The translations under genes were made by a program, and so were the position numbers. Below, in pieces: positions 53,335-62,023 of a DNA stretch of 64,000 bases (its first letter is position 1; every line of letters starts with the position of its first letter). A model generated the notes under the pieces. It saw only the letters and a list, made by a program, of their open reading frames with translations, did no database searches and was not told the origin of the DNA. The stretch comes from Verrucomicrobiota bacterium (lineage in GTDB: Bacteria > Verrucomicrobiota > Lentisphaeria > JABSQK01 > JAJFLO01): positions 1-64,000 of the forward strand of contig JAJFLQ010000121.1 in NCBI GenBank assembly GCA_021772615.1, given 5' to 3'.

Positions 53335-54658
53335 CGTGTGGATTCGTATGACATGGAGATAATGGTACGGGGATCGCCGCCGACTTTCGCGGAATCGGCG
53401 TAAATGCCAGAAATATCAGCACCGCGAGGCTGAAGAAGTTGTAGATCGAATGCAGGACAAATGCGGATTCCAGAAACGATGCGAAAATGCCGATGCAGAT
53501 AACGCTGCCGGCGAAGAGGTCTACGGCGGAACCCGATGACCGGTAAAAACGCCAGGATCGCTGTACGCCTAGTGCGAGCATGAGCAGGTAGATCGAGCAA
53601 CCAATGATGCCCACGCTTAGAATCATATCAATATATCCGGAATGCGCCTGGACAATTCCCCATTGTTGAAAGGATGAGACCTCGTCCACGCGCTCCGGCG
53701 TCCAGAATCCCTGGTAGCCGTATCCCAGAAAAGGTCGAATGTCGAAATACTCGATTGCCTGTTGCCAGAGCGGGACACGGCCGGTGAGGGTGTAGGCCGA
53801 GGGGTTCTCGCGGCCCAGAAAAAAGATGTGTTTCATGGTCTTGCCGAAATCCGTTTCGAAAAGCACGACACCGATGGGAACAGCGATGATTGTGCTGAGT
53901 ATGGCCGTGATGCGGTGCTTGACGGGAGACGTAACCATCCACAAAATTCCGGCGGTCGCCATGGCACTGGTGAACGCCGTCCGCGATTTCGTCAGGATGA
54001 GGAAACAGACCGCGGTGACGCCAATAGCGGCATACAGTCGACGATGGCGGGTTTCGGTCCACCTCAATATGAGACTGGAAAGAAGCACGAACGCGCAGTT
54101 GAGCCCCTGGTGATTGGGATGGAATGTGCCGGCAAAACGGTAACCGGTTTTGAGCGGCAGGAAATTCCCCAGTGCGATTTCCGACGTGACTCCGGTCAGC
54201 AGGTAAAACGTGCAGCAGAAAAATACCATGTGCACGATTTCCCTGCCGCTCATGCTTGCAGCCACCCCGCCGGCTCCCAGACTCAACATCATGAGCACCA
54301 CCAATCGCCGCACTGTCAGAGGTACGTTCTCAGCCCAGCTGAGGCTGGCAACGGCCCATATTAGAAACAAAATCACAAACCAGGCCAGCGCTCCGTTGAT
54401 ACGGAGCGGGCGGCTGCGTCGTTGCAGAAGGAGTATAAAACCGAGGACGCCAAGTGCACTCAATGCAAAGCGCCGCTTCATATCGCCCGTTTCGACTTTG
54501 CGAACATATTCTTCCGCCGCAGGTATGAATTCGCCGTGGCGTGCTTCTGTGAAGGCCAGCTCGTGCTCCGCGAGCAGAAAAACCAGGGTGATGATGATGT
54601 AGATTCCGACGGGTAGCCGGCGTCTTGGGTGCGAAGATGTGATCTGTTTCGGTGGCAT
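53282..54658 (-). CDS. O-antigen ligase/polymerase-family membrane protein
   Basis: About 458 residues from the ATG at 54658, with 11-12 predicted helices. The periplasmic loop contains LGYGYQGFW and VQAHSGYIDMILSVGIIG; the H-x-G-Y pattern is the Wzy_C/ligase loop, and GYRFAGTFHPNHQGLN is typical of Wzy-type polymerases. The start at 54658 lies 7 bp after the flippase stop. It most likely polymerises or ligates the exopolysaccharide repeat units. Confidence 0.85.
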   Translation of the reverse strand: MPPKQITSSHPRRRLPVGIYIIITLVFLLAEHELAFTEARHGEFIPAAEEYVRKVETGDMKRRFALSALGVLGFILLLQRRSRPLRINGALAWFVILFLIWAVASLSWAENVPLTVRRLVVLMMLSLGAGGVAASMSGREIVHMVFFCCTFYLLTGVTSEIALGNFLPLKTGYRFAGTFHPNHQGLNCAFVLLSSLILRWTETRHRRLYAAIGVTAVCFLILTKSRTAFTSAMATAGILWMVTSPVKHRITAILSTIIAVPIGVVLFETDFGKTMKHIFFLGRENPSAYTLTGRVPLWQQAIEYFDIRPFLGYGYQGFWTPERVDEVSSFQQWGIVQAHSGYIDMILSVGIIGCSIYLLMLALGVQRSWRFYRSSGSAVDLFAGSVICIGIFASFLESAFVLHSIYNFFSLAVLIFLAFTPIPRKSAAIPVPLSPCHTNPHVNGGTSQHPALRARRGT

Positions 54659-54665
54659 AAAGCTG

Positions 54666-55958
54666 TTACGACTTTCGTGAAGGACGCGGATGATACGACA
54701 AAGTGAAAAATGCCAGGCCACGAATGGTCGCTGCGACCACATTGGAAATCGTCAATCCCAACGCCGCGCCTAAAGGGCCAAATTGTGAAACAGCCCACAA
54801 ACTGAACGTCAGGAGCATCACCACGGATATCACGTTCGCAACACATTCAATATCGGCCCGCTCAATCGTGAAGAGTCCGCGGGACATTGTGAAAATAATT
54901 GGAGCGGTTAGAAGGTTCAGGGAAAGAATGCGCACAGTGACCGCGTTACCACTGTATTTATCGCCGAAAATCAGGGTCATGAGCTCGCCGCCGAACAAGA
55001 GAAATATCGCAGCGATCGCAGCGATAACAAGCCAAAATCGCGCCGTCGCACTTACCACGTATCGCCACAGTCCGCAGCGGTCGTCTTTCAGAAATGCGGC
55101 GGCGATCTTTGGACCAAGGACATTCTGCAGGCCCAGAACAACGGGATTGCCAATAGCAATCGTAGCCAGGCACGCAGCCCAGATTCCTGCTGCTGCGGTA
55201 TCATGGAAGGTCGTCAACAGCCACGGATAGGCATACAGGCAGCCCGCCCACAACGCGCTGCTGACGGCGATCCATTTGCCGCACAGCCAGTTTCGTTTCA
55301 AATCGGCGACGATTCGGCGATGTTCGACATTCATTTCACGGCGATGGTGAACCGTCCATGCGGCGGCCGGGATGATTGTCGCCGCGCCGGCCGCAGCGAA
55401 TGCCGTCGCCGCGCCCAGGCGATTGAGGCCGGCGAGAGCCGCCAGACTCCCCAGCTGCAACACCGACACGCAGACATCCAGTCGCAGGGCCGACATCATT
55501 CTGAATCGGGCGAAACAGAGTTGGCGAATGAGGTCCTTGTAGAGGATTACAGGCATCGCAAAGGCGAGGGTGATCAGTAGATTACGATAGTCTGCGGCAA
55601 GAACACCGGCGACGATGAGTGCAATGCCGAGAAGCAGCACGGATAGGATCGCGGTACAGATCGCGATGTGGTGGATCACCATACTTCCCGTGTATCCACG
55701 AAGCTCGTTTTCCGGCAGTCGCGGACTGTATATCATGAAAGGCGTAGCCAGGAAAGCGGTTTGCACAGTCATGACGAAGAGAATGGCGCTCAAGCCCAGC
55801 ATGTACAGTCCGAACTCATGGAGTGAGCACACTCTACCAATGATCACGCTGGTGATGAAATTCGTCGCGCTCATGACGCCCTGGTCGACCAAGGCCGGAA
55901 CTGTGGCGTTGCTCGAGTGGCCGACGGAGGTGGTTGTAGCGGCTTCGTCCATATTCAC
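54666..55958 (-). CDS. Polysaccharide flippase, Wzx/MATE-like
   Basis: The protein has 430 residues with about 12-14 helices. The beginning VDQGVMSATNFITSVIIGRVCSLHEFGLYML is the usual first-two-helix pattern of MOP-superfamily flippases, in which GLY marks the second helix. It would move lipid-linked repeat units across the inner membrane. It lies between the priming transferase and the polymerase-like gene on the minus strand, separated by 84 and 7 bp. Confidence 0.85.
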   Translation of the reverse strand: MNMDEAATTTSVGHSSNATVPALVDQGVMSATNFITSVIIGRVCSLHEFGLYMLGLSAILFVMTVQTAFLATPFMIYSPRLPENELRGYTGSMVIHHIAICTAILSVLLLGIALIVAGVLAADYRNLLITLAFAMPVILYKDLIRQLCFARFRMMSALRLDVCVSVLQLGSLAALAGLNRLGAATAFAAAGAATIIPAAAWTVHHRREMNVEHRRIVADLKRNWLCGKWIAVSSALWAGCLYAYPWLLTTFHDTAAAGIWAACLATIAIGNPVVLGLQNVLGPKIAAAFLKDDRCGLWRYVVSATARFWLVIAAIAAIFLLFGGELMTLIFGDKYSGNAVTVRILSLNLLTAPIIFTMSRGLFTIERADIECVANVISVVMLLTFSLWAVSQFGPLGAALGLTISNVVAATIRGLAFFTLSYHPRPSRKS

Positions 55959-56042
55959 GGATACGACGAGGTCAGTAATGGGGGCACACCGCGGTCTGCG
56001 GTCATTACGCCCTGCCGACGGCTGCGGGTGGTAGCGCGGGCA

Positions 56043-57176
56043 TTAATAGGCGCCCCGACGAGACAGCACGGCAGGAAGAGTAAGGAGGAGAATCTTAAGA
56101 TCCAGCAGAAACGTGTAGGTCCGCGCGTAGCGAATATCCAGTCGGACCCATTCTTCAAAATTCCGTGTATGCCGTGCGTAGACCTGCCACAGGCAGGTGA
56201 TGCCGGGTTTGATCTGCAGGCGCATATCCTGCCAGCTGCGATTGGACACTTCTTCGAGCGGCAGCGGTCTCGGGCCAACCAGACTCATATCGCCGGTGAG
56301 GACATTGACAAATTGCGGCAATTCATCAAGGCTCCATTGCCGCAGGAATCGCCCGACCGGCGTGACCCTGGGGTCTTGCGCCATTTTGAACACCGGCCCC
56401 TGCCATTCGTTGTATTGCAGCAGCGTTGCCTTCCGATGATCCGCGCCTGTGATCATCGACCGAAATTTATACACAGTGAAGGGTACTCCGCCGATACCGG
56501 CACGTGGCTGGCGGAATAAAACCGGGCCGGAGGAGGTCACTTTCACAAGTATTGCTACAGTCAGCATGACGGGCGACAGGAGGATCAGGAAAATCACCGC
56601 CCCGCAGATATCCATGGCACGCTTCCAGAGCGGTGATTTTTTGGTGACAACGAAGTCGAAATCCGGTGTAATGTCGGATCCTTTGCGATCCGGTATGATC
56701 GTCTCTGCCGCACAAAAGTTAGCATTCGATTTTGGGCGCGACTTTTTTCGGTTGTTACGGGTTGTCGCGCGCTTGTCCAATGCCTTACCGCGAATATCGG
56801 GATAAACGGATATCGCGTAGGTGAATTTCTGCGAGGCGTCGAGTGCGAGAAGCCGTATACTTTCTGCCAATACGCGGGCACCGTCGAGTGCCGTTTCCGG
56901 GAGCAACACGCCGATGCGATCATCGTCGAGCGTACCGATATCGTCCGTGAGTCGAATACGTTTACGCACGATTCGTATCAGACAGTCTGTGCTGCTGTTC
57001 GCGCCCAGGGGTGAGGCCGGCTCGATCTCAATCAAGGCGAATCCGTCACCACCTCGGTCGCACCGCGCCCGCTCGCGTTCGATAATGAAATTGAACTCGT
57101 CACGGGAGAAAATGCCGTCAATACCGCGCCGCCGTTTCGTATGTAGTAACTTGCCAAGCTGTTGGAAAAATCTCAT
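56043..57176 (-). CDS. Priming sugar transferase with N-terminal degenerate GGDEF-like domain
   Basis: The protein has 377 residues. Residues of about 20-126 follow a GGDEF-domain pattern (IFSRDEFNFIIERERAR, then RIGVLLPETALDGARVLAESIR), but the signature reads TLDDDRIG, so diguanylate cyclase activity is not expected. After a basic linker comes one membrane helix (188-212) and the bacterial sugar transferase domain: FRQPRAGIGGVPFTVYKFRSM, the catalytic-loop DELPQFVNVLTGDMSLVGPRP, and KPGITCLWQV. The C-terminal part is a PglC/WbaP-type phosphoglycosyl transferase that starts the repeat unit on undecaprenyl phosphate. The GGDEF-like half could bind a nucleotide or c-di-GMP for control; this is inference. 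The stop is at 56043. Confidence 0.9.
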   Translation of the reverse strand: MRFFQQLGKLLHTKRRRGIDGIFSRDEFNFIIERERARCDRGGDGFALIEIEPASPLGANSSTDCLIRIVRKRIRLTDDIGTLDDDRIGVLLPETALDGARVLAESIRLLALDASQKFTYAISVYPDIRGKALDKRATTRNNRKKSRPKSNANFCAAETIIPDRKGSDITPDFDFVVTKKSPLWKRAMDICGAVIFLILLSPVMLTVAILVKVTSSGPVLFRQPRAGIGGVPFTVYKFRSMITGADHRKATLLQYNEWQGPVFKMAQDPRVTPVGRFLRQWSLDELPQFVNVLTGDMSLVGPRPLPLEEVSNRSWQDMRLQIKPGITCLWQVYARHTRNFEEWVRLDIRYARTYTFLLDLKILLLTLPAVLSRRGAY

Positions 57177-57180
57177 GCGT

Positions 57181-57912
57181 CTACAGTCGTCGGTAGATGA
57201 AACGTGGAATGTAATGTCGTCGTTTGTTCAATATTACTCCCAGAATTTTCCCGCCCTGATTCTCAAGCTTTGCCTTAATATTGTGTAATACCTGCCATCG
57301 GGTATTCTCCGCCTCGACGATCAGCACGATACCGTCGACCTGATGCGATAGCGACATTCCGAATGTGGAAGATGTGGCCGGCGGCGAATCGATAAGGATG
57401 AGACTGAATCGCTTTCTCAATTCAGTAATGAATGAATCGATTCTTGACGCATTCGGGTCGAGCGTGATGGTCTCGCCGTTCATGAACATTTGTGACACAA
57501 AGAGCTTTGACTCTCCGACTTGAGTGGCGAGATCGAATACCGAACACTCGCCGCGGACAGCATCGGCCCAGCCGGATTCCGGCGTGATTTTGAAATGGAC
57601 AAACTGCTCGGCCGGCCGGTCCGCATCAAGCAGGAGTACGGACACGCCGAGCGTGTTTGCCGCTACTGCGGCAAAATTGCGAACGAGCGTGGACGTGCCT
57701 TCGCCGCGGTGACATCCGATGAATTGCACCACCCGGGAATCCTGGTCCGGCAGAAGGTGAAAAATACTCTGGCACAAATCAAGCATCTTCTCCTTGATCC
57801 GAGCGTCTTTTATTTCCAGATTTGTGTCCATACAATCCGTCGGGATGCGATAGTCCGTCCCGGTTCCCGTTCCTACAGCATTTTTGATACGTGAGAGGAT
57901 GACGCGGCTCAA
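57181..57912 (-). CDS. BY-kinase-like ATPase (CpsD/CapB family), P-loop lysine replaced
   Basis: The protein has 243 residues. The family fold is clear: Walker A' VLLLDAD (92-98), Walker B LILIDSPP (171-178), and VDGIVLIVEAENTRWQVL. The P-loop at 66-75 reads GCHRGEGTST; the lysine of the usual GEGKS/T is Thr (T73). The C-terminus has two tyrosines (RRHYIPRFIYRRL), fewer than the usual Tyr cluster. It may bind ATP in a different way or act as a structural partner. It lies directly after the chain-length gene (13 bp) and 4 bp before the priming transferase. Confidence 0.85.
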   Translation of the reverse strand: MSRVILSRIKNAVGTGTGTDYRIPTDCMDTNLEIKDARIKEKMLDLCQSIFHLLPDQDSRVVQFIGCHRGEGTSTLVRNFAAVAANTLGVSVLLLDADRPAEQFVHFKITPESGWADAVRGECSVFDLATQVGESKLFVSQMFMNGETITLDPNASRIDSFITELRKRFSLILIDSPPATSSTFGMSLSHQVDGIVLIVEAENTRWQVLHNIKAKLENQGGKILGVILNKRRHYIPRFIYRRL

Positions 57913-57925
57913 AACGCCGATTGTG

Positions 57926-59527
57926 TTACCCGCACTTCCTAAATTCCCGGTGCGAAATGCTCACCAGCACCGGCAGCTCCACCTGGCGAGCGACATCTTC
58001 GTTGGTCTTCAGCGAGTCATCGAAATATTCCCACAGAAAGGCCACGCCGATGCCGCCGGCCAGGCCGAAGAAAATAGCCAGCGCCACATTTCGCCGTTTC
58101 CTCGGCTTGATAGGTTCTATCGGCATCGTAGCCGGTTGGACAATCGAAACATTCGAAACCTTGTCGAGATCGAGGGCTTCTGATATCCGTGCGCGCTGGA
58201 AATTGTCGCGGTATTGCCGATATTCAGCTTCAGCTATTTCCACCGCCATCATTAGTCGTTTCAGCTCCGTCTCATGCCTGGTGAGATCGTCGAGTTCTGC
58301 AATCTTTGCCTCGATGGCTTCTTCCAGCGCCTGTTCCTGTGCGACAAGTGCATGGAAATGCCCCTGTTCGGTTGCCAGGTTCAACTGCAGCGATTTAAAG
58401 GTGCTGTCAATACCGGTAGTGACCTCGGTCAATGTCTCCGCTTCGCTGCCCATCTGGTCGGAAATGATGGCTATTTGTTTGCGTACGTCATGCAGTAACC
58501 TGGAGTCGTCCGGGTACCGCACGGCCAGGTCTGCCTCGCGCAGTTGGAGGTCAAGGAGTTGCTTCTTGATCGCATCAGCCGCCCAGTTGGTCTTGCCTGT
58601 CACGCGATTCAACTCGATCGTGTCGGACATGGCGTTCAATGATGCTTCGAGCGCTGCAACTTTCGCGGCCGAAAATGCGATCTTGCTGTGAATGTCATCC
58701 AGATCGTGTTGCAGGCTGGAGCGGATGTATTTGGAGCCATATACTTGTTCGACCAGTCCTTCTTTCTGCCTTTCCATCCACGAGATTCGGTTTTTCACGC
58801 GAAAGGCTTCCAACCGGTCTTCTTTCTCCTGCAACTCCTGTAGCAGAACCTCTGACTGGTCCTCGAAGAAATCCAACGAGGCCTGCGAGCGGTGGACATC
58901 GATATGGTGTTCCAAAAAGGCGGCGATCAGAACCTCCAATGCCCTTCTAGCGACCGCAGGATCCTGTGCCTCGAAGCGCAGTGAGATGATATTGCTGTTC
59001 TTTTCGACGTCCACTTCGAGATTACCGATCACTTTTTTGACCGCCTGGTCGCGGGTCGATAGCTCGGTATCGAGATCCAATGCCACCAGTACGTCTTTCG
59101 CAGATTCCTCAGCGCTGTTGAGGATACGACGGACCTTGCGAAGTTCCTCCTGAGCCGGCTTGTCGGATGGCTCGACATCCGGGCGCCGGAGCAGCACTTC
59201 CGGCCCGATACTGTCGACTACCCGTTCGACGAGTAGTCGGCTCCGAAGAATTTCGAGTTCGGAATTCACTTCGTTGTCGCGGTTTTGGAAGAGGCCGACC
59301 GTCGGGCCGACCACGGTCGGGTCCATTGACAGATTCTCACGGCCCACACGAATCAATAGACCTGCGTGGGATTCGTAAATCTCTGCCGAGAGGTATGTGA
59401 TCCCCACGGACACCGTGACGACTATGACAAAGAAAATCGAGATTTTCCACTTGTGCCGGAACAGCACATTGAGAATGTCCCTGAGCGAACTTTCCCGTTC
59501 GTAGTATGCGTATTCGTTGGGGCCCAC
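57926..59527 (-). CDS. Polysaccharide chain-length determinant (Wzz/GumC type)
   Basis: The protein has 533 residues. Helix 1 (about 30-50, ISIFFVIVVTVSVGITYL) and a late helix after PIEPIKPRKRRN frame a long periplasmic part, mostly coiled coil (about 190-460), which is the GumC/EpsB pattern. The cytosolic end is short, so the kinase domain is the separate downstream gene, as in Gram-positive-like split systems. It sets polymer length and couples to the Wza pore. Confidence 0.9.
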   Translation of the reverse strand: MGPNEYAYYERESSLRDILNVLFRHKWKISIFFVIVVTVSVGITYLSAEIYESHAGLLIRVGRENLSMDPTVVGPTVGLFQNRDNEVNSELEILRSRLLVERVVDSIGPEVLLRRPDVEPSDKPAQEELRKVRRILNSAEESAKDVLVALDLDTELSTRDQAVKKVIGNLEVDVEKNSNIISLRFEAQDPAVARRALEVLIAAFLEHHIDVHRSQASLDFFEDQSEVLLQELQEKEDRLEAFRVKNRISWMERQKEGLVEQVYGSKYIRSSLQHDLDDIHSKIAFSAAKVAALEASLNAMSDTIELNRVTGKTNWAADAIKKQLLDLQLREADLAVRYPDDSRLLHDVRKQIAIISDQMGSEAETLTEVTTGIDSTFKSLQLNLATEQGHFHALVAQEQALEEAIEAKIAELDDLTRHETELKRLMMAVEIAEAEYRQYRDNFQRARISEALDLDKVSNVSIVQPATMPIEPIKPRKRRNVALAIFFGLAGGIGVAFLWEYFDDSLKTNEDVARQVELPVLVSISHREFRKCG

Positions 59528-59565
59528 AGTAATCAGTCCAGTGGTAGGTTATTGCTGCATGGCGA

Positions 59566-60327
59566 TCAACGGGGGCTGATGCCCACTGTCGTCCGTCCGC
59601 GTGTATGCGCAAAATTCAACACCGTCGACGGTATCATCTTGTTGAGATATTGGTCAACCCACTGATTCGCGCGATCCACTCTGCTTTGGGGTACGTAGAC
59701 GATGTCTTTCGCAACAAGATATATCGGGTCGCTCTCGGGGTCGTTTAAGGTGCGTGTCAGATCTACGGTGGTGGCATAGCGTTTGCCGTCGATGTGCCGA
59801 ACGACGATGACGGTCGCCGGTTCCGCACTGAGATTATCAAAACCGCCCGCGGTCATGATTGCCTCCATCACTGTCGTGTGGTGTTGCAGGGGCAACACGC
59901 CGGGCGTATTCACCTCGCCCCCCACGTATATCCGCTGATTCGCCAGGGAACGTACGATAACCGTGATTTCGGGATCCTTGAGCTTGTCCTGGTAAAGGTG
60001 TGTCAGATACGTATCCAGATCGGCAGGAGTTCGGGCCTCGGCGATGACTTCGTCGACCAATTGCAGAGAGATGCGACCATCCGGCCGTATAGTCTGCAAT
60101 TCGTTCAACTCCGGCCAGTAACGGAATTTTATGTCGATTTCATCGCCCGGCTCGAGCACGATCGCCGCGGGTTCTGGCAGGCCGGGTTGCGCGGGCCCCA
60201 GAAGAGACGCGGTTTTCGAGCAACCGCACGCATGGATAAAGACCACAACGACGACGATTTGTGCATAGTCAACACACCGGCGGACTGCCGGGACATATCG
60301 GTGTCGCAAACGTTTTATGAGGTGCAT
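59566..60327 (-). CDS. Polysaccharide export lipoprotein (Wza type)
   Basis: The protein has 253 residues. A signal sequence ends with a lipobox (HACGC). The mature part has the poly-export domain (LEPGDEIDIKFRYWPELNELQTIRPDGRISLQLVDEV) and SLBB-like segments (RIYVGGEVNTPGVLPL). It lacks the C-terminal outer-membrane helix of E. coli Wza, as many short homologues do. It is the first gene of the minus-strand exopolysaccharide operon, about 60 nt downstream of the predicted transcription start. Confidence 0.9.
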   Translation of the reverse strand: MHLIKRLRHRYVPAVRRCVDYAQIVVVVVFIHACGCSKTASLLGPAQPGLPEPAAIVLEPGDEIDIKFRYWPELNELQTIRPDGRISLQLVDEVIAEARTPADLDTYLTHLYQDKLKDPEITVIVRSLANQRIYVGGEVNTPGVLPLQHHTTVMEAIMTAGGFDNLSAEPATVIVVRHIDGKRYATTVDLTRTLNDPESDPIYLVAKDIVYVPQSRVDRANQWVDQYLNKMIPSTVLNFAHTRGRTTVGISPR

Positions 60328-60394
60328 ATGTGCAAGTGCCGGTTAAGTAACGTCGCAGTAATCCCGGTCGCCGTCCTGTCCTGAGTTTGATCAT

Positions 60395-60423
60395 AATATA
60401 CATGACCGCCGATGCCAAGTCAA
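60395..60423 (-). promoter_or_regulatory. Promoter of the exopolysaccharide operon
   Basis: Read on the minus strand, TTGACT (60423-60418) and TATATT (60400-60395) are 17 bp apart, each five of six consensus bases. It is the strongest promoter match in the window. The predicted start of transcription near 60388 gives a leader of about 60 nt before the wza-type start at 60327. Confidence 0.7.
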
Positions 60424-60479
60424 GGGAGACAGGCACGCGTGACCACGCTGGACAAGGCTGCGCCGGTAACCTCTCTGAC

Positions 60480-60635
60480 GTCGGCCGAATCTACTGCGGA
60501 ATCGGCACCATCGACGGATGTTCTCCCGGACCCTTGTTGAATATGCCCAATATTCGCCTCTTCTCGCAAAAAAAATGCCCTGGATCTCCTTTTATGTCTC
60601 GCTACGATCCCCGAAAATTCGCCAGGCTGCTAGGC
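60480..60635 (+). repeat. Dispersed ~155-bp repeat, copy B
   Basis: This matches copy A over its full length: left end CGGCCGAATCTACTGCGGA, central stem-loop GAATAT-GCCCA-ATATTC (60539-60555), then AAAAAAAATGCCCTGGATC and right end GCCAGGCTGCTAG. Its last six bases overlap the stop-codon end of the next gene. No protein is encoded. Confidence 0.8.
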
Positions 60636-61946
60636 GCGCCACTTCATGTCGCCAAGCGCTGGTTCGAGATCGCTGAGATCTGGCATTTCGCGACCGTGGG
60701 TGTAAACCGGCTGCATCCGCGTCGGATCGTGTCCCACGGCTACAAGGCGGAAGTCTAGATAGGCCCAGGTACTGAAGTCGAATACCCGACTTACCGTGTA
60801 ATCACCGCCAAGACACATATCCAACGCAGCTTCAGCGCGCGAAAATGCCTTGACCTTCCGGTGATCGCTGTAACCGCCGTTCAGGTAGATCGCCGCCGAC
60901 TCTCGCCCCAGTGAATCAAGGAGGTAACGCAATCCGGCTGCCAGCGTCACGCTCGTACCCGCGCCATACCAGAAGTCGCTGTCCGGTTCTCCTGCAGGAA
61001 TCAGGAAGGGCTTTTTGCCACGCAGCATCCATTCGCCAATGCGTGGATCGTCCCGCCCCCGGAGTCCCAGTTGCCCAACCCGGCCCGCCGTGTTCACGCG
61101 GATGCCCGCCAGATCCTGGAAGCGCTCAGCAACGACCCGAGTGTCCTCCCCCTCGCGATTGCGAAATGACACCGACGGAACCACAGGTATGCCAGGTTCC
61201 ACGATATTACTCAGGCTTCCGGCCGCGTCGGTCACCGCGTGTTTCGCATCCGTGTAAAAGGAACAAATGGTTTGCAGGATATCATCGGCGATGGCCGGGC
61301 AATAGTCGCGTTCGTCATTGACATCCCAATCTATCGATGTTTTCGTAACGCCGGCCTCCCAGCATGCACGTACGATGAGGTGTGTCATTCTGGGGTGGAA
61401 GTACCGCGCGCCAGTGAAGGTCACAGTCTTGGCGCCGCCCGACGAGTTGCTGGCGACATCAACGATCTCAGCCAACGTCGTCTGGAATTCACTCAAATTC
61501 ACGCGGCCGGAGCGTTCGGGAACTGCAGATACGGTCTTATGGCTCAGTACCATCGAAATGATCGACAGCGGCGGAATTAATTCCTGAATCGGACCTTTTA
61601 TAGCCATGACGGGTTGCCCGGCGCGAAACGCGGAACCGTTTCTCAGGCCGAGCACCAATCCGCCTTCTTTGACCAGATTCGAGTACTTGAGCACAGCTGC
61701 CAGCGCATCATTGATGCCGTCGAGGCGACTTTGATCGCCAAAATCATTCTGGAACTCGAAGACCATGAGGCCCCAGGGATTGCGTTCGGCGTTTCGAAGG
61801 GCACGGAGGGCGCGGAGTAAGCTCTTGTCGGTCCGAGATTCTGGTCGGAGGGGGAGTTTGCCTTTCCAGAACGCCGTTTCGATCAGCTTCTGAGGAAATC
61901 CCTCATGGAATATTTCGTCGGGTTTGACGATCTTCTTGTCGTACAT
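60630..61946 (-). CDS. Nicotinate phosphoribosyltransferase-like protein
   Basis: The protein has 438 residues. FTGARYFHPRMTHLIVRACWEAG resembles the GARxxHP...RAA block of archaeal-type nicotinate phosphoribosyltransferases, and GIRVNTAGRVGQL and YLNGGYSDHRKVKAF are placed like their later phosphate-binding loops. That family makes nicotinate mononucleotide from nicotinate and PRPP. The match is from pattern only; the protein could be a related phosphoribosyltransferase with another base. It lies 77 bp after the TonB receptor on the same strand. Confidence 0.55.
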   Translation of the reverse strand: MYDKKIVKPDEIFHEGFPQKLIETAFWKGKLPLRPESRTDKSLLRALRALRNAERNPWGLMVFEFQNDFGDQSRLDGINDALAAVLKYSNLVKEGGLVLGLRNGSAFRAGQPVMAIKGPIQELIPPLSIISMVLSHKTVSAVPERSGRVNLSEFQTTLAEIVDVASNSSGGAKTVTFTGARYFHPRMTHLIVRACWEAGVTKTSIDWDVNDERDYCPAIADDILQTICSFYTDAKHAVTDAAGSLSNIVEPGIPVVPSVSFRNREGEDTRVVAERFQDLAGIRVNTAGRVGQLGLRGRDDPRIGEWMLRGKKPFLIPAGEPDSDFWYGAGTSVTLAAGLRYLLDSLGRESAAIYLNGGYSDHRKVKAFSRAEAALDMCLGGDYTVSRVFDFSTWAYLDFRLVAVGHDPTRMQPVYTHGREMPDLSDLEPALGDMKWRA

Positions 61947-62023
61947 GGTATCATGTTTTTCGATATAGGTTGGTTGAATGTTGCCGGCAAATCTGGTTCA
62001 CGGTTTTTCAGCGAATCGTCGGG

